From Rhodospirillales bacterium (GTDB lineage: Bacteria; Pseudomonadota; Alphaproteobacteria; Rhodospirillales; JASLLZ01), in assembly GCA_030754885.1 (NCBI GenBank), contig JASLZL010000031.1:1-44564 (forward strand): 44,564 nucleotides of DNA, given 5' to 3'. Position numbers and translations under genes: made by a program. A model generated the notes under the pieces. That model ran no database searches and was not told the DNA's origin. It was given only the letters and a program-made list of their open reading frames with translations. Of the stretch, positions 1 to 10,483 are shown one piece after another. Each line of letters begins with the position of its first letter. The first letter of the stretch is position 1.

Positions 1-152
1 ATCTCGGTCAGTTCAACCGCATCATCCAGTTCCCGGTACGGCAACATCCCGGCGTCGGAAGAGACCTTGGAACCGTGGAACTCCAGCTTCAGCCGACGGT
101 CAAAACCGAGCCTCAAAACCCCTGCTTCCCTTTCACCCATCGGGTGAGCCAT
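1..152 (-). CDS. IS1380-family transposase, N-terminal fragment (runs off left edge)
   Basis: The minus-strand frame starts at ATG 152 (alternative ATG at 140) and stays open to base 1, giving about 50 residues. They include [16 protein letters not shown] and then [13 protein letters not shown], the N-terminal signature of IS1380-family DDE transposases. A GGGGTG stretch about nine bases upstream supports ATG 152. The catalytic core lies beyond the window, so activity cannot be judged. It sits directly downstream of a truncated secreted-protein gene in the same orientation, consistent with insertion into that gene. Confidence 0.75.
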   Translation of the reverse strand, partial: MAHPMGEREAGVLRLGFDRRLKLEFHGSKVSSDAGMLPYRELDDAVELTE

Positions 153-245
153 ATCAGCACCCCAAATCCGCCTATAATGGTATGATTTTTATATCAGAAT
201 CCGGGTGCGCTGTCGTCAAATCACACGGTCATCTGGGCAATGCGG
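1..245 (-). mobile_element. Partial IS1380-family insertion sequence, cut by the window edge
   Basis: The minus strand carries the start of an IS1380-type transposase (1-152). About 90 bases of leader separate it from the point near 240-246 where an adjacent secreted-protein gene loses its expected continuation. I infer that this point is the element's terminus. The right boundary is approximate, because the other terminal inverted repeat lies outside the window and the target duplication cannot be checked. Confidence 0.55.
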
Positions 246-396
246 GTTTATAGGTTACGTCCGCCGAGGGTGTGTGTGTCACAATCGTGGCGCAATCCTT
301 CCTGCTCACGGTGATTTTGCCTGCCGCCCGGACGTCGGTAGCAACGGCGAGAAGCGCGCCCGCCAGGAATGTCGTTAGTAAGATATACCTGTTCAT
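229..396 (-). pseudogene. Small secreted protein, 3' end apparently removed by the IS element
   Basis: The frame runs from ATG 396 to TGA 229 and encodes 55 residues. Residues 1-24 form a signal peptide: a short basic start, a hydrophobic core (ILLTTFLAGALLAVAT) and an RAA cleavage site. The mature part contains SRKDCATIVTHTPSADVTYK. This resembles the beginning of small periplasmic proteins of unknown function in Alphaproteobacteria, which continue well beyond this point after a Tyr-x-Pro. Here the reading frame ends after five unrelated residues, at the inferred IS boundary. I therefore read it as a truncated gene. Function is unknown, and the family resemblance is from memory. Confidence 0.5.
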
Positions 397-506
397 GCCC
401 GAATTTTCTCACAGGGCGCTTAACGAAGGGCTAATTTGGTGCATTTTTGAGGTCCATGCAGGGCTCTTTTGGTTCGCGGTGCGACACGGAAGTGAGGTGA
501 TAACAC

Positions 507-529
507 CACGCCCGGTTAATTAGGGCGTG
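507..529. repeat. Perfect 7-bp inverted repeat
   Basis: CACGCCC (507-513) and GGGCGTG (523-529) flank a 9-base AT-rich loop. No T-run follows on either strand, so it is a poor intrinsic terminator. It may be an operator or the relic of a transcript end. Apart from this repeat, I see no gene in 397-561. Confidence 0.4.
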
Positions 530-561
530 ACGCACATCGCCTAATCATCTAAATTATGTGT

Positions 562-575
562 GTCCAAGATTGGAC
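562..575. promoter_or_regulatory. Palindrome overlapping a possible -35 element
   Basis: GTCCAA and TTGGAC are separated by two bases, forming a perfect inverted repeat. The right arm TTGGAC (570-575) resembles a sigma-70 -35 box. The AT-rich stretch at 585-594 could hold a -10 element, but spacing is short for the best match (TATACG at 590-595). An operator or promoter for the downstream candidate small RNA is plausible but unproven. Confidence 0.3.
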
Positions 576-595
576 AAAGCCTACTTATTTATACG

Positions 596-717
596 GCCCT
601 GGTTTCTGGGAGGATACACAAGAAGGCTGAATTCAGGCTACCGAGCGTAGCCACAAAAAGCGGTAGTTAATCAACTTAATCAGAAGGCAAGATCAGGAAT
701 GATCTTGCCTTTCTTGT
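596..717 (+). ncRNA. Candidate small RNA ending in a strong intrinsic terminator
   Basis: No open reading frame of note crosses this stretch. It contains a perfect 6-bp hairpin (GGCTAC 636-641, loop CGAGC, GTAGCC 647-652) and then a perfect 11-bp terminator hairpin at 684-711 followed by a T-rich tail. A palindrome and promoter-like bases lie just upstream (562-595). Hairpin plus terminator plus a non-coding body fits an independently transcribed small RNA of roughly 120 nt. I do not recognise an Rfam family. The 5' end is a guess. It could instead be the trailer of a gene lost upstream. Confidence 0.4.
684..716 (+). terminator. Intrinsic terminator, probably bidirectional
   Basis: AAGGCAAGATC (684-694) pairs perfectly with GATCTTGCCTT (701-711) across a six-base loop, then TCTTG follows. 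The plus direction has the better T-rich tail and would end the candidate small RNA. On the minus strand the same hairpin lies about 60 bases past the tag stop codon, so it could also end the long nuo operon. Confidence 0.75.
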
Positions 718-775
718 TATGCATTAAATAAAACATATAATAACCTGTAATATATTAATAATATGGCTTCGCAAT

Positions 776-1309
776 TCATTCCATCCAGGGCGGCCGAAGG
801 GACGCGATCTTGGCGAAGGCCGGGCAATCTTCACGGTGGGCGCCGGCCAGGTACCCGATGCTCATCAGAAACTCACCGACCACCTCGCCGCCCATGAAAA
901 CGAAGGTTTGGCGGAACGCTTTCACCCATTCGTCCTTGCTCAGAGGATGATGTGAGGCAATCCAGGCGGCTAATCCCCCGGCACTTTCCCTGAGACCAAC
1001 GGTACGCCGGGCGTTTTCGATGATGGCGTCGACCTTGCGGCGGTTGCGAATGATGCCGGCGTCGGCCAACAGGCGCGCCCTTTCGCGCTCCCCATAGGCG
1101 GCGACGCGGTCTACGTCGAAACCTTCGAAAGCGGTCACGATAGTGGGGCGTTTCTTTAGGATGATGAGCCACGACAACCCGGCCTGAAAAATTTCCAGCG
1201 ACATGCGCTCCAAAAGCGCCGCTTCGTCGGTCAAGGGAAAGCCGTATTCGGTGTCGTGATAGGGCCCGTGCAAGGGGTGTCCGGGCGCGATATCGCAATA
1301 TGAAGACAT
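776..1309 (-). CDS. tag: DNA-3-methyladenine glycosylase I
   Basis: This base-excision repair enzyme removes 3-methyladenine from alkylated DNA in the cytoplasm. The 177 residues match the Tag family in length and order. Zinc ligands appear as Cys5 and His18 near the N-terminus and His158-x3-Cys162 near the C-terminus. The helix containing Glu39 (LEIFQAGLSWLIILKKR) corresponds to the base-recognition segment of E. coli Tag. The central IIRNRRKVDAIIENA segment is also typical. A GAGGAGAG ribosome site precedes ATG 1309, 11 bases after the DUF1467 stop, so it is probably the last gene of the operon. Confidence 0.93.
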   Translation of the reverse strand: MSSYCDIAPGHPLHGPYHDTEYGFPLTDEAALLERMSLEIFQAGLSWLIILKKRPTIVTAFEGFDVDRVAAYGERERARLLADAGIIRNRRKVDAIIENARRTVGLRESAGGLAAWIASHHPLSKDEWVKAFRQTFVFMGGEVVGEFLMSIGYLAGAHREDCPAFAKIASLRPPWME

Positions 1310-1320
1310 GAAGGCTCTCC

Positions 1321-1563
1321 TCAGGGCACGCGGAAGGACACCAGTTCCATTTCGGTGATGACGTAGACTATTCCCCAGATCACTCCGGACAGCGCTGAGT
1401 TGAAGGCGATTTTGAGCCCCAGATGGGGGCGCCGAGGGGCACCGGCGTCCTGTCCTTTATCCACGTCCTCGCGTCCGATGGGCCTGACGCCCCATGGCAG
1501 GATCATGAAGATTAGCAGCCACCAGATGATGGCGTAGACCGCAAGGCCGCTAACCCATCCCAT
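1321..1563 (-). CDS. DUF1467 family small membrane protein
   Basis: The protein has 80 residues and two predicted membrane helices (about 7-24 and 52-72) joined by a charged loop. The first helix ends in ILPWGVRPIG and the second follows LGLKIAFNSALSGVIWG, the layout of the alphaproteobacterial DUF1467 family. Function is unknown. It begins two bases after the epimerase stop. Its conserved place behind mce and the RNase J gene in many alphaproteobacterial genomes supports the assignment. Confidence 0.85.
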   Translation of the reverse strand: MGWVSGLAVYAIIWWLLIFMILPWGVRPIGREDVDKGQDAGAPRRPHLGLKIAFNSALSGVIWGIVYVITEMELVSFRVP

Positions 1564-1565
1564 GT

Positions 1566-1970
1566 TCAGGCCTCCTGCAACTCAACCAGAGTTCCGCAAA
1601 GGTCCTTGGGATGTACAAACAATACGCGCTTGCCGTGAGCGCCCATAAGCGGTTGGCCGTCGCCCAGAATGCGGGCCCCCGCGCCGAGCAGGTGATCGCG
1701 GGCGGCGATGATGTCATCGACCTCATAACAAACGTGGTGCAGACCACCGTCGGGTTTGCGCTCCACAAATGCGGCAATGGGGGATGCATCGCCCAGGGGT
1801 TCCATGAGTTCGATCCGTGTGTTGTCCAGCTCGACGAAAACCACGCGGACTCCTTGCTCGAATAGGGCCTTGGGCTCCGAAACTCGGGCGCCCAAAAGGT
1901 CGCGATAGGTGGCGGCGGCGCTTTCCACATCCGTTACCGCGATGGCCACATGGTCGAGCCGGCCGATCAT
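1566..1970 (-). CDS. mce: Methylmalonyl-CoA epimerase (VOC superfamily)
   Basis: It interconverts (2S)- and (2R)-methylmalonyl-CoA, linking propionyl-CoA carboxylase to methylmalonyl-CoA mutase. The 134 residues hold two glyoxalase/VOC half-modules. Metal ligands are recognisable in LDHVAIAV (His7), GLHHVCYEV in the second module and LVELQEA at the end. Length and the KRVLFVHPKDLCGTLVEL ending match characterised epimerases. The gene lies 19 bases after the RNase J stop in the same operon, the usual alphaproteobacterial position. Confidence 0.92.
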   Translation of the reverse strand: MIGRLDHVAIAVTDVESAAATYRDLLGARVSEPKALFEQGVRVVFVELDNTRIELMEPLGDASPIAAFVERKPDGGLHHVCYEVDDIIAARDHLLGAGARILGDGQPLMGAHGKRVLFVHPKDLCGTLVELQEA

Positions 1971-1989
1971 GACGCTCCCCTCTTTTTGT

Positions 1990-3651
1990 TTATAGGCGCA
2001 CCAAATGTACCTTGGTCATCGGTTTTTTGTTCAATAACATGCGGAACGTGCGGCGCACTGCCAGGCGCACGGCTTCCCGCAATGCCTCGTCGTCGCTCGT
2101 ACCACCCAATTTCTTCACCACTGTGCGCACGGCGCTAATAACATCGTCCGCTATCGCCTCCTCGCCTTCGTCGAGAAGCCCGATGGTCGTGAGTTGGGGT
2201 TTGCCGGCCAGGCCACCCTTGCCGTTGAACGCCACGGTAATTAATGCCGTGCCGTTGTAAAGGGCACGCACGCGGCCCCGGATCATCTCGCCATTCGCCG
2301 TAACTACCCGATTGCCCTCCAATACCAGGCGGCCCGAGGGCACCGTGTCGATAGCGGCGGCCTCGCCGGGAGCAAGGCGGACAACGGTCCCGTTCAGGGC
2401 AAAGATGGTTTGCGGCACTTGGCAGGCGCGGGCCAGCCGGGCGTGCTCGATCAAGTGGCGGGCCTCTCCGTGTACGGGAACGGCGACACTGGGGCGGGTC
2501 AGGGTGTACATGCGGGCCAGTTCGTCGCGCGCCGGATGGCCCGAAACGTGGACCGGGGCGTCCTTCCAGGTAAATATCTCGACGCCGCCTTGGGCCAGCT
2601 GGTTTTGAAGACCGCTGACGGAAGTTTCGTTACCCGGAATAACCCGCGACGAAAATATGATCCGATCGCCCGTCTCCAGGGCTATGTTCGGATGATTACC
2701 GGCGGCAATGCGCGATAGCGCCGCCCGGGGCTCACCTTGGCTGCCGGTACAAATGACAAGCATTTTGTCCTTAGGCACGGTGCCGGCATCGGCCTCGTCA
2801 ATAAACGGGCGCACGTCGGCCAGATAGCCGGTCTCGCGCGCTGCCGCCTCGAAGCGTTTGAGCGAACGCCCGGCGACCACGACGTCGCGGTCTCCGGCGG
2901 CGGCGGCGGTCGCGATGGTCTCCAGCCGAGCGACGTTAGAGGCGAAACACGCCACCGCGACCCGCGCCTTTCCCCCCTTGATGATCTCGGTCAAGGTCTT
3001 AAGCAATTCACCCTCCGAGCCGGTCGTTCCGGGTACCAAGGCGTTGGTCGAGTCACCGACCAAGGCCAACACCCCGTCGTCGCCCAGATGGTTTAGCGCC
3101 GCCTCGTCGGCCGTCGGCCCGACCACGGGATCGGGGTCGAATTTCCAATCACCTGTGTGGAGGACCGTTCCCAGCGGTGTGCGGATAGCAACGGCATTGG
3201 GTTCAGGTATGGAGTGAGTAAGAGTGATCAGTTCAAGATCGAAAGGTCCGACATTGAAACGTCCGCCCAAGGGCACTTCGGTTATGGGGGTGGTGCGCAG
3301 CAGATCGACCTCGGAGAGCTTGCGCCTGAGCACGGCGGCGGTAAACGGCGTGGCGTAGATGGGGCACCGCAGGCGTTCCCACAGATAGGGTACGGCGCCA
3401 AGGTGATCCTCGTGGGCGTGGGTCAGCAGCAATCCCACCAGGCGATCGCGCCTCTTGGCAATGAAGGCCGGGTCGGGAAGGATGACATCGACCCCCGGCG
3501 TGGTGCCGTCGCCGAAGGTGATGCCCAGATCAATCATGATCCAGTCTTCCTTGCCCGGCCGGCCCAACCCATAAAGGTTGAGGTTCATGCCGATCTCGCC
3601 GGCACCGCCCAAGGGAACGAAGAGCAGTTCGTCATTCTGCCCTTTGTTCAT
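1990..3651 (-). CDS. rnj: Ribonuclease J family exo/endonuclease
   Basis: This metallo-beta-lactamase/beta-CASP ribonuclease of 553 residues processes and degrades mRNA and matures rRNA. The zinc motif HAHEDH is at residues 78-83, after the N-terminal [10 protein letters not shown] segment. GDSTN and CTGSQGEP are beta-CASP hallmarks. [13 protein letters not shown]-like and PVHGEARHL segments lie before the C-terminal domain. The start ATG (3651) overlaps the coaX stop in an ATGA junction, indicating translational coupling. Alphaproteobacteria often carry RNase J here between coaX and mce. Confidence 0.93.
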   Translation of the reverse strand: MNKGQNDELLFVPLGGAGEIGMNLNLYGLGRPGKEDWIMIDLGITFGDGTTPGVDVILPDPAFIAKRRDRLVGLLLTHAHEDHLGAVPYLWERLRCPIYATPFTAAVLRRKLSEVDLLRTTPITEVPLGGRFNVGPFDLELITLTHSIPEPNAVAIRTPLGTVLHTGDWKFDPDPVVGPTADEAALNHLGDDGVLALVGDSTNALVPGTTGSEGELLKTLTEIIKGGKARVAVACFASNVARLETIATAAAAGDRDVVVAGRSLKRFEAAARETGYLADVRPFIDEADAGTVPKDKMLVICTGSQGEPRAALSRIAAGNHPNIALETGDRIIFSSRVIPGNETSVSGLQNQLAQGGVEIFTWKDAPVHVSGHPARDELARMYTLTRPSVAVPVHGEARHLIEHARLARACQVPQTIFALNGTVVRLAPGEAAAIDTVPSGRLVLEGNRVVTANGEMIRGRVRALYNGTALITVAFNGKGGLAGKPQLTTIGLLDEGEEAIADDVISAVRTVVKKLGGTSDDEALREAVRLAVRRTFRMLLNKKPMTKVHLVRL

Positions 3652-4424
3652 GGAGACCTATTTTTCAGGTGGATGGCATAGAGGCCGCGAAGCGTCAGGT
3701 CCAAGTCGGCATGTTCGATGGTTTCGGTGGCCTCGATAAAAAGGGGTGCCAGACCGCCCGTGGCAACGACCTGCATCGGCGTGCCGAACTCGTCTTGAAT
3801 ACGTTCCACAAGACCTTCGATCATGCTGACATAACCCCAGAAGATACCCGACTGCATGGCATCCACGGTGCCCTTTCCAATGACGCTTTTAGGTCTGGAG
3901 ACGGCCACCCGGGGCAGCTTGGCGGCGGCTTGGTGCAGGGCTTCGAGAGAAAGATTGATGCCAGGCGTAATGACTCCACCGCAGTAGTTGCCGTTCGTGT
4001 CCACGACATCGAAGGTGGTAGCCGTGCCGAAGTCGAGGACGATCAGTGGGCCGCCATAGCGTTCATGGGAGGCGACGGCGTTGGCCAGGCGGTCGGCGCC
4101 GACTTCTTCGGGCCGGTCGATCAAGATCTCGATGCCCAGTTCCACTCCGTCGTCCCCGACCACCAGGGGATCGCAGTCGAAGTACTTCCGGCACAGGGAC
4201 TTGAGGTTGAACAGCGTGGCCGGCACTACGGTGGCGATGACGGCCGCCGTGATTTTATCGCGCGGAATTGCGTCCAACTGCATCAGTTGACCCAACCACA
4301 CCCAAAGCTCGTCAGCGGTGCGGTTGGTATTGGTCGAGCTGCGCCACTCGCCCCGGACGCTACCGTCGCTGTCGAATACGGCGAAGACCGTGTTTGTGTT
4401 TCCCGAATCGATGGCGAGAAGCAT
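3648..4424 (-). CDS. coaX: Type III pantothenate kinase
   Basis: It phosphorylates pantothenate in the first step of coenzyme A synthesis. Of the possible starts, ATG 4424 gives the expected 258 residues beginning [17 protein letters not shown], the phosphate-binding segment of the ASKHA fold. [23 protein letters not shown] and [10 protein letters not shown] are further family motifs. A longer upstream frame would add an unconserved arginine-rich N-terminus. The gene follows birA by 17 bases and overlaps rnj by four. Confidence 0.93.
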   Translation of the reverse strand: MLLAIDSGNTNTVFAVFDSDGSVRGEWRSSTNTNRTADELWVWLGQLMQLDAIPRDKITAAVIATVVPATLFNLKSLCRKYFDCDPLVVGDDGVELGIEILIDRPEEVGADRLANAVASHERYGGPLIVLDFGTATTFDVVDTNGNYCGGVITPGINLSLEALHQAAAKLPRVAVSRPKSVIGKGTVDAMQSGIFWGYVSMIEGLVERIQDEFGTPMQVVATGGLAPLFIEATETIEHADLDLTLRGLYAIHLKNRSP

Positions 4425-4441
4425 GGGTCTGAACCTTTCGC

Positions 4442-5194
4442 TCAGGCAGCGAAGAAGACGTCGCCCGAGGTAATGCACCGCGTGCCTTCCGCCGCCTCCA
4501 CAATCAGGGCGCCTTGGGCGTCGACTCCGGTAAAGGTGCCGGCAATGGTTTCCCGTTCCAGGCGCACCGTCAAGGGGGCACCGATGCCTCGGGCGCGGCG
4601 CAGCCAGGCCTTGCGCACAGGAAGGAAGCCCTGTGCCAACCAAGTGCCGCACCAGCTATCGAAGTGGTGGCAAAAGGACGTCAGCATTTTGGCCACGTCC
4701 AATTCTCCGCATCCTGCGTCTCTCAGCGATGTCGCGGGAAATTCGGCGTCCGGCGGGTGGTGATTGATATTAACGCCCACCCCGACTACCAGCCAGTCGG
4801 GCACAAGACCGTTCCTGGCCGACGATTCCAACAAGATGCCGGCCACCTTGTTTCCGTCGATCAGCACGTCATTAGGCCATTTGCATTCCACGGCGGATCC
4901 CGCCAAAACGCCGGCCACGGTATCGGCGACCGCCGTGGCGGCGACGAAACTCATTTGCATAACCTCGGCCGCCGGGCGGTTGGGGCGCAGCAGTACGGAA
5001 CAGTAAAGGTTGCCGGGTTCCGAGACCCATCCCCTGCCCCGCCGTGCCTTGCCGGCGGTTTGTTGGCGTGCCCAGACGACGGTGCCGCCGGCGGCTCCTT
5101 CGCCGGCCAGGCGCTTGGCCGCTTCGTTGGTGCTATCGATGCTATCGAAGCTCACCAAGCGGTAAGCGTCAGGAAGCTTTAGCGCTTCCGTCAT
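4442..5194 (-). CDS. birA: Biotin--[acetyl-CoA-carboxylase] ligase
   Basis: It activates biotin with ATP and attaches it to biotin carboxyl carrier domains. The 250 residues contain [12 protein letters not shown] (biotinyl-AMP loop), [17 protein letters not shown] (catalytic core) and GVGVNIN, followed by a small C-terminal SH3-like domain. There is no N-terminal winged helix, so this is the monofunctional type without repressor function. It lies ten bases behind nuoN. A methylmalonyl-CoA epimerase three genes on is consistent with supply of biotin-dependent propionyl-CoA carboxylase. Confidence 0.93.
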   Translation of the reverse strand: MTEALKLPDAYRLVSFDSIDSTNEAAKRLAGEGAAGGTVVWARQQTAGKARRGRGWVSEPGNLYCSVLLRPNRPAAEVMQMSFVAATAVADTVAGVLAGSAVECKWPNDVLIDGNKVAGILLESSARNGLVPDWLVVGVGVNINHHPPDAEFPATSLRDAGCGELDVAKMLTSFCHHFDSWCGTWLAQGFLPVRKAWLRRARGIGAPLTVRLERETIAGTFTGVDAQGALIVEAAEGTRCITSGDVFFAA

Positions 5195-5204
5195 TCGAGG
5201 AACA

Positions 5205-6674
5205 TTATCCCGCGAACAGGGCCGCCGCCGCCGCTTGGGCGCCTGACAGCAAGGGAGACGGATAGATGAAGAAAAGGACGATCGCCAGACTGGTGCCCAC
5301 CAGGACGACCCCGATGTCGCGGTCGATAGGCTTGTTCAGGGTCTCGACCAGATCGTCGAAGTACATGACTTTGACGATACGCAAATAGTAGAACGCCGCT
5401 ACCACGCTGCTTAGTACGCCGAGTATGGCAAGCGCGTAGAGCTCCGCCTGGATCGCCGCCAGGAAGATATAGAACTTGGCAAAGAATCCGGCCAGCGGCG
5501 GGATCCCCGACATCGAAAACATGAATATGGAGAGCGCCAGGGCAACCAGAGGATGGCTTTTGGCGAGACCCGCCAAGTCCGAGATATTCTCCACCATACG
5601 GTCGCCACGCCGCATGCATAGAATACAGGCAAAGGTGCCCAAGTTCATGAACAGATAGATGGCCATGTAGATCAAAACACCGCGCAAGCCGACCGCGTCG
5701 CCGGCGGCTAGGCCGATCAACGCATACCCGATATGACCGATGGAGCTGTATGCCATCAGCCGTTTGATGTTCGTCTGATTAATGGCGGCGAAGGCGCCGA
5801 GCACCATGGATGCGATGGAGATGAAGACTACGATCTGCTGCCATTGCGCCACCAATTCGCCGAACGGGCCGATCATGACGCGCAGCAAGAGCGCGACGGC
5901 GGCAATCTTCGGCGCCACCGAGAAGAAGGCGGTGACCGGTGTCGGTGCTCCTTCGTAAACGTCGGGCGTCCACATGTGGAAGGGAACGGCAGAAACCTTG
6001 AAAGCCAGCCCCGCTAAGATGAACACGATTCCGACAATGAGTCCCACCGATGGCGCCCCGGCACCGTGGAATTGGGCAGCCAGTCCATCGAAGTTTGTCG
6101 TGCCGACGAAGCCATAAACCAGCGAGGCACCATAGAGCAGCATGCCCGAAGCCAAGGCACCGAGCACGAAGTACTTGACCCCGGCCTCGGTGGAGCGCGT
6201 GTCGTCGCGTTGAAAGGCGGCAATGACGTAGAGCGACAGGCTCTGTAATTCGAGACCTAAATAGAGCGCGATGAGATCGTTGGCCGAGATCATCATCATC
6301 ATGCCAAGCGTTGCGAGCAAGATCAGCACCGGATACTCAAAACGTGCCATGTCCTGACGCTGCATGTATTCCCGCGAAATGACGATGGAGACCCCGGACG
6401 CCAACAAAACCATGACCTTGGTGAAGGTGGCGAAAGAATCGGTGATGAACAGGTTGTTGAACGCGAGCATTCGCGTACCCGAAACCGTCATCACCAAAAG
6501 CAGCGTCAGGGCCAGGGTGACGACGCTAAGCGAAGAGATGAGTCGCGCCGTTCGGCTGTCTTCGCGGACGCCCCCTTTCTGAAAAACGCCGAGCATAAGG
6601 AGCGCCATGGCGATAAAGGCCAGGAACAGTTCCGGCAAGGCCGGTATCAGGTTGGGAACATTCGCCGAAGGCAC
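5205..6674 (-). CDS. nuoN: NADH-quinone oxidoreductase subunit N
   Basis: This is an antiporter-like proton-pumping subunit of complex I in the inner membrane. The 489 residues form about 14 membrane helices. The NuoN signatures include [21 protein letters not shown] and the loop [20 protein letters not shown]. The start is GTG 6674, supported by AAGGAG about six bases upstream. Ten bases separate it from nuoM upstream and from birA downstream. Confidence 0.96.
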   Translation of the reverse strand: MPSANVPNLIPALPELFLAFIAMALLMLGVFQKGGVREDSRTARLISSLSVVTLALTLLLVMTVSGTRMLAFNNLFITDSFATFTKVMVLLASGVSIVISREYMQRQDMARFEYPVLILLATLGMMMMISANDLIALYLGLELQSLSLYVIAAFQRDDTRSTEAGVKYFVLGALASGMLLYGASLVYGFVGTTNFDGLAAQFHGAGAPSVGLIVGIVFILAGLAFKVSAVPFHMWTPDVYEGAPTPVTAFFSVAPKIAAVALLLRVMIGPFGELVAQWQQIVVFISIASMVLGAFAAINQTNIKRLMAYSSIGHIGYALIGLAAGDAVGLRGVLIYMAIYLFMNLGTFACILCMRRGDRMVENISDLAGLAKSHPLVALALSIFMFSMSGIPPLAGFFAKFYIFLAAIQAELYALAILGVLSSVVAAFYYLRIVKVMYFDDLVETLNKPIDRDIGVVLVGTSLAIVLFFIYPSPLLSGAQAAAAALFAG

Positions 6675-6684
6675 CTTACTCTCC

Positions 6685-8208
6685 TTACCTTACCGACTGG
6701 CCGGCCAGCACGACGGCATCGTTCAGCGCCCTCGCCGTCTCGACCTGGCCGATCAAATGGTTCACCGAGGCATGCATGGCGTCAAGGAAGGGCATGGGAT
6801 AGATGCCCATCCAGATCACCACCACGGCCAGGGGGGCGAACACGGCAATTTCACGCCCGCTGAGATCGAAAATCTTCTGCAATGACTCCTTGGTCAGCTT
6901 GCCGAAGATGATGCGGCGATACAGATACAACATGTAAGCGGCCCCCAGGATGATGCCCGTGGTGGTCAGCGCCGCCACCAAGGTGTTGACCTGGAAGATG
7001 CCAACGAGAATCAAAAACTCACCGACGAAGCCGCTGGTTCCGGGCAACCCCACCGAGGCCATCATGAACAGCATGAACACAAAGGCGTAGGACGGCATTC
7101 GGTGGACCAAGCCTCCGTAAGTCTCAATGTCGCGCGAATGCATGCGGTCGTAAATAACGCCGACAACAAGGAACAATGCCGCCGAGACCACGCCGTGGCT
7201 TAGCATTTGGATGATGGCGCCCTCTATCCCCTGCACGGTCAGCGTAAATGTCCCGATGGTGACGAATCCCATATGGGCGACCGAGGAATAGGCGATCAAC
7301 TTCTTCATATCTTCTTGGACCAGCGCCACCAGCGACGCATAGATCACGGCGATGACGCTCAGCGTGAAGATCAGCGGCGTGAATTCGACGGTGGCGATTG
7401 GAAAAAGGGGCAAAGAAAAGCGCAGAAATCCGTACCCACCAAACTTGAGCAGCACGCCGGCCAGGATGACCGAGCCCGCCGTCGGCGCCTCGACATGGGC
7501 GTCGGGCAGCCAGGTATGGACGGGCCACATCGGAACCTTCACCGCGAAGGAGGCAAAGAAGGCCAGCCACAGCCACGTCTGCATGGAGGCCGGGAAGGAA
7601 TGCTCCATCAACGCCGGGATCGAGGTCAAGCCGCTTTCAAAATACATGGCAAGGATGGCCAGCAGCATGAGCACCGAGCCGACCAAGGTGAAAAGGAAGA
7701 ACTTAAAGGCCGAATAGACTCGGCGCGGTCCGCCCCACACACCGATGATCAGGAACATCGGGATCAACACGCCTTCGAAGAAAATATAGAAGACCACCAG
7801 ATCGAGGGCACAGAACATGCCCAACATCATCGTTTCCATGATCAAGAAGGCGATCATGTATTCCTTCACCCGATCGGTGATTGATTCCAAACTCGCCAGC
7901 ACGCAGACCGGTGTCAACAATGTCGTCAACAGCACGAAGAACACCGAGATACCGTCGACGCCCATGCGATATGAGATGTTGAAAGCGGCCATCCATTCCA
8001 CTTCTTCTTGGAACTGGAACTCTGCTGTCGAGGTATCGAATTGATGCCAGATGAAGAGCGACGCGATGAAAGTGGACAGCGAGGCCCACAGCGCCACCCA
8101 GCGGGCGTTCCGCGCCACCACCGCCTCGTCGCCACGGATGGTGAGGATGGCAATGGCGCCTACCAGCGGCAGGAATGTCACCACGGAAAGGATGGGGAAC
8201 GTACTCAT
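6685..8208 (-). CDS. nuoM: NADH-quinone oxidoreductase subunit M
   Basis: This is the second antiporter-like membrane subunit of complex I, 507 residues with about 14 helices. Typical segments are [14 protein letters not shown], the [18 protein letters not shown] helix with its conserved Glu, and [23 protein letters not shown] 8208 overlaps the nuoL stop by four bases (ATGA), indicating coupled translation. Confidence 0.97.
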   Translation of the reverse strand: MSTFPILSVVTFLPLVGAIAILTIRGDEAVVARNARWVALWASLSTFIASLFIWHQFDTSTAEFQFQEEVEWMAAFNISYRMGVDGISVFFVLLTTLLTPVCVLASLESITDRVKEYMIAFLIMETMMLGMFCALDLVVFYIFFEGVLIPMFLIIGVWGGPRRVYSAFKFFLFTLVGSVLMLLAILAMYFESGLTSIPALMEHSFPASMQTWLWLAFFASFAVKVPMWPVHTWLPDAHVEAPTAGSVILAGVLLKFGGYGFLRFSLPLFPIATVEFTPLIFTLSVIAVIYASLVALVQEDMKKLIAYSSVAHMGFVTIGTFTLTVQGIEGAIIQMLSHGVVSAALFLVVGVIYDRMHSRDIETYGGLVHRMPSYAFVFMLFMMASVGLPGTSGFVGEFLILVGIFQVNTLVAALTTTGIILGAAYMLYLYRRIIFGKLTKESLQKIFDLSGREIAVFAPLAVVVIWMGIYPMPFLDAMHASVNHLIGQVETARALNDAVVLAGQSVR

Positions 8209-10163
8209 GAAGCTTGTCCAACCAAATACCAGGTGACCAGTGCGGCGACGCCGCTCAACATGACGAACGCGTAGTGGTAGAGGTAGCCGCTTTGCAGACG
8301 TGCCGCTCGGCGCGCCAAATTCAGGGTCGCGGCCGCGATGCCATCGGGACCGACGCCGTCAATCAAATCACCGTCGCCGGTCTTCCAAAAGCCGCGGCCG
8401 AGAACGAAGGCTGGGCGTACAAACAATTTGTCGTATAGCTCATCGAAGTACCATTTCTTGAGCAAGAATTGGTGGATACCTTGAAAGCGATCGGCCAGGG
8501 CCGCCGGCAGGCCGGGCGCGACCACATACATCACATAGGCCAAGGTGATACCGGCAAAGGCGACGATCAACGGCAGCAGCTTCACCCAAGCCGGCACATG
8601 ATGGGCGTTCTCCAACGCCGGGTGGGCCGGCAGGACCAGGATGGATTGACCCCAGAAGCCCACCGCCGCCTCGCCGACGAAGGCCTCAAAGCCAATGTAA
8701 CCGGCAAACAACGCCCCCACCGCCAGGACAAGGAGCGGCACCAGCATGATTTTGGGTGATTCGTGGACGTGGGCCATGGTCGTTTCGTCGGCCCGGGGCG
8801 TCCCGTGAAAGGTCATGATCAGCAGTCGCCACGAATAGAAGGCGGTTAGGAAGGCGGCTATAACCCCCATCCAGAAGGCGTAATTGCCGATGCCGGTGTG
8901 CGCCGCGTAGGCTGCCTCCAAGATGGTGTCCTTGGAAAAGAATCCGGCGAACGGCCAGATACCGGCAAGCGCCAGCGAGCCCACCCACATGACGATGTAG
9001 GTAACAGGTATCGTGCGCCACAAGCCGCCCATATTGCGCATGTCCTGTTCGTCGGACATGGCGTGGATGACCGAGCCGGCGCCGAGGAAGAGGAGCGCCT
9101 TGAAATAAGCGTGGGTCATCAGGTGGAAGATGCCGGCCGAGTATGCCGATACGCCGCAGGCAAAGAACATGTAGCCAAGCTGCGACATGGTGGAATAGGC
9201 GATGACTCGCTTTATGTCGTTTTGCACGCAGCCGATGGTGGCGGCGAAGATGGCGGTTGAGGCACCGACGATGGTGACGACCGCCAGGGCGGTATCGGAA
9301 TATTCGAACAAGGGTGACAACCGAGCCACCATGAAGATGCCGGCGGTGACCATGGTGGCAGCATGGATCAGGGCGGAAACCGGCGTCGGGCCCTCCATGG
9401 CGTCGGGCAGCCAAGTGTGCAGACCCATTTGCGCCGACTTGCCCATGGCGCCGACGAATAGCAAGAGACAAATAACGGTTAATGCGTGAAATTCACCGCC
9501 GAAGATATGGAGCGTCGCGTCCGCCTTGCCCTGGGCGGCGGCGAAGATGGTGTCGAAATCGACCGTCTGGAACATGAGATAAACGGCGAAGATGCCCAGC
9601 GCGAACCCGAAGTCGCCGACGCGGTTGACGATGAAGGCCTTGATGGCGGCGGCATTGGCGGCCGGCCGGTCGTACCAAAATCCGATCAGGAGGTAGGAGA
9701 GAAAACCGACGCCTTCCCAACCAAAAAATAGTTGAACCAAATTGTCCGATGTCACCAGCATCAGCATGAAAAAAGTAAACAAATTAAGATAGGCCATGAA
9801 CCGCGGGATGCCCGGATCATGGTGCATGTAGCCGACGGAATAGACGTGGATCATGGCCGAAACCACGCTGACGGTCATCACCATAACCACGGACAACGTG
9901 TCCATGCGTAGCGCCCAGGAGACCTCGAGCGCACCCGAATCGATCCAGGTGAACAGCTCCACCGTGCCCGTAATGCCACCCGCGACGACGTCGTAAAATA
10001 CGAAGGCCGACAAGATCGCCGACAGCCCCATGGCGCCGCAGGTAGCCCATTGAGCGGCCCGGTCGATGCGGGCGCGGCTTTCCTTATCCGCGGGCGTGAC
10101 GAATGCCAGGATGCCGGCAATAATCGCGCCCAGCAACGGCAGGAAGACGGTGATGGTGTACAT
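8205..10163 (-). CDS. nuoL: NADH-quinone oxidoreductase subunit L
   Basis: This is the largest antiporter-like subunit of complex I, about 652 residues. The N-terminal antiporter core includes [19 protein letters not shown] and [20 protein letters not shown]. The C-terminal portion carries the long lateral helix that braces the proton channels. I chose ATG 10163 ([13 protein letters not shown]), which follows GAGGGAAGAG. An in-frame GTG at 10175 overlapping the nuoK stop is a possible alternative adding four residues. Confidence 0.96.
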   Translation of the reverse strand: MYTITVFLPLLGAIIAGILAFVTPADKESRARIDRAAQWATCGAMGLSAILSAFVFYDVVAGGITGTVELFTWIDSGALEVSWALRMDTLSVVMVMTVSVVSAMIHVYSVGYMHHDPGIPRFMAYLNLFTFFMLMLVTSDNLVQLFFGWEGVGFLSYLLIGFWYDRPAANAAAIKAFIVNRVGDFGFALGIFAVYLMFQTVDFDTIFAAAQGKADATLHIFGGEFHALTVICLLLFVGAMGKSAQMGLHTWLPDAMEGPTPVSALIHAATMVTAGIFMVARLSPLFEYSDTALAVVTIVGASTAIFAATIGCVQNDIKRVIAYSTMSQLGYMFFACGVSAYSAGIFHLMTHAYFKALLFLGAGSVIHAMSDEQDMRNMGGLWRTIPVTYIVMWVGSLALAGIWPFAGFFSKDTILEAAYAAHTGIGNYAFWMGVIAAFLTAFYSWRLLIMTFHGTPRADETTMAHVHESPKIMLVPLLVLAVGALFAGYIGFEAFVGEAAVGFWGQSILVLPAHPALENAHHVPAWVKLLPLIVAFAGITLAYVMYVVAPGLPAALADRFQGIHQFLLKKWYFDELYDKLFVRPAFVLGRGFWKTGDGDLIDGVGPDGIAAATLNLARRAARLQSGYLYHYAFVMLSGVAALVTWYLVGQAS

Positions 10164-10171
10164 CTCTTCCC

Positions 10172-10483
10172 TCACCCCTTCATCATGTTGATGTCTTCTA
10201 CCGCGATACTGCCGCGATTGCGGAAGAAGACCACCAGTACGGCGAGGCCGATGGCCGCCTCTGCCGCCGCCACGGTTAGCACGAACATGGCGAATATCTG
10301 ACCCACCAGATCGTTCAATTCGGCCGAGAAGGCGACCAGATTGATATTGACGGCGAGCAAGATCAGTTCGATCGACATCAAAATGACGATGACGTTTTTG
10401 CGGTTCAAAAAGATTCCGAAGACGCCAAGTGCGAACAAGATCGCCGCGACGCTGAGGTAGTGGGAAAGGCCAATATCAAACAT
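10172..10483 (-). CDS. nuoK: NADH-quinone oxidoreductase subunit K
   Basis: This is a small three-helix complex I subunit of 103 residues in the proton path. It starts at ATG 10483, which shares one base with the nuoJ stop (TGATG). The second helix holds the conserved buried glutamate ([15 protein letters not shown]) and the third holds another ([14 protein letters not shown]). A longer upstream frame would overlap nuoJ and is not conserved. Confidence 0.96.
   Translation of the reverse strand: MFDIGLSHYLSVAAILFALGVFGIFLNRKNVIVILMSIELILLAVNINLVAFSAELNDLVGQIFAMFVLTVAAAEAAIGLAVLVVFFRNRGSIAVEDINMMKG

Noticed and set aside
272-523. 83-residue plus-strand ORF
   Set aside because: No family resemblance or ribosome site. 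The opposite strand encodes a convincing signal peptide over the same bases.
507-529. 7-bp hairpin considered as a terminator
   Set aside because: No T-run on either strand. Kept only as an inverted repeat.
3669-4763. 364-residue plus-strand ORF
   Set aside because: Antisense to coaX and birA. Long antisense frames are expected in GC-rich coding DNA, and it has no recognisable domain.
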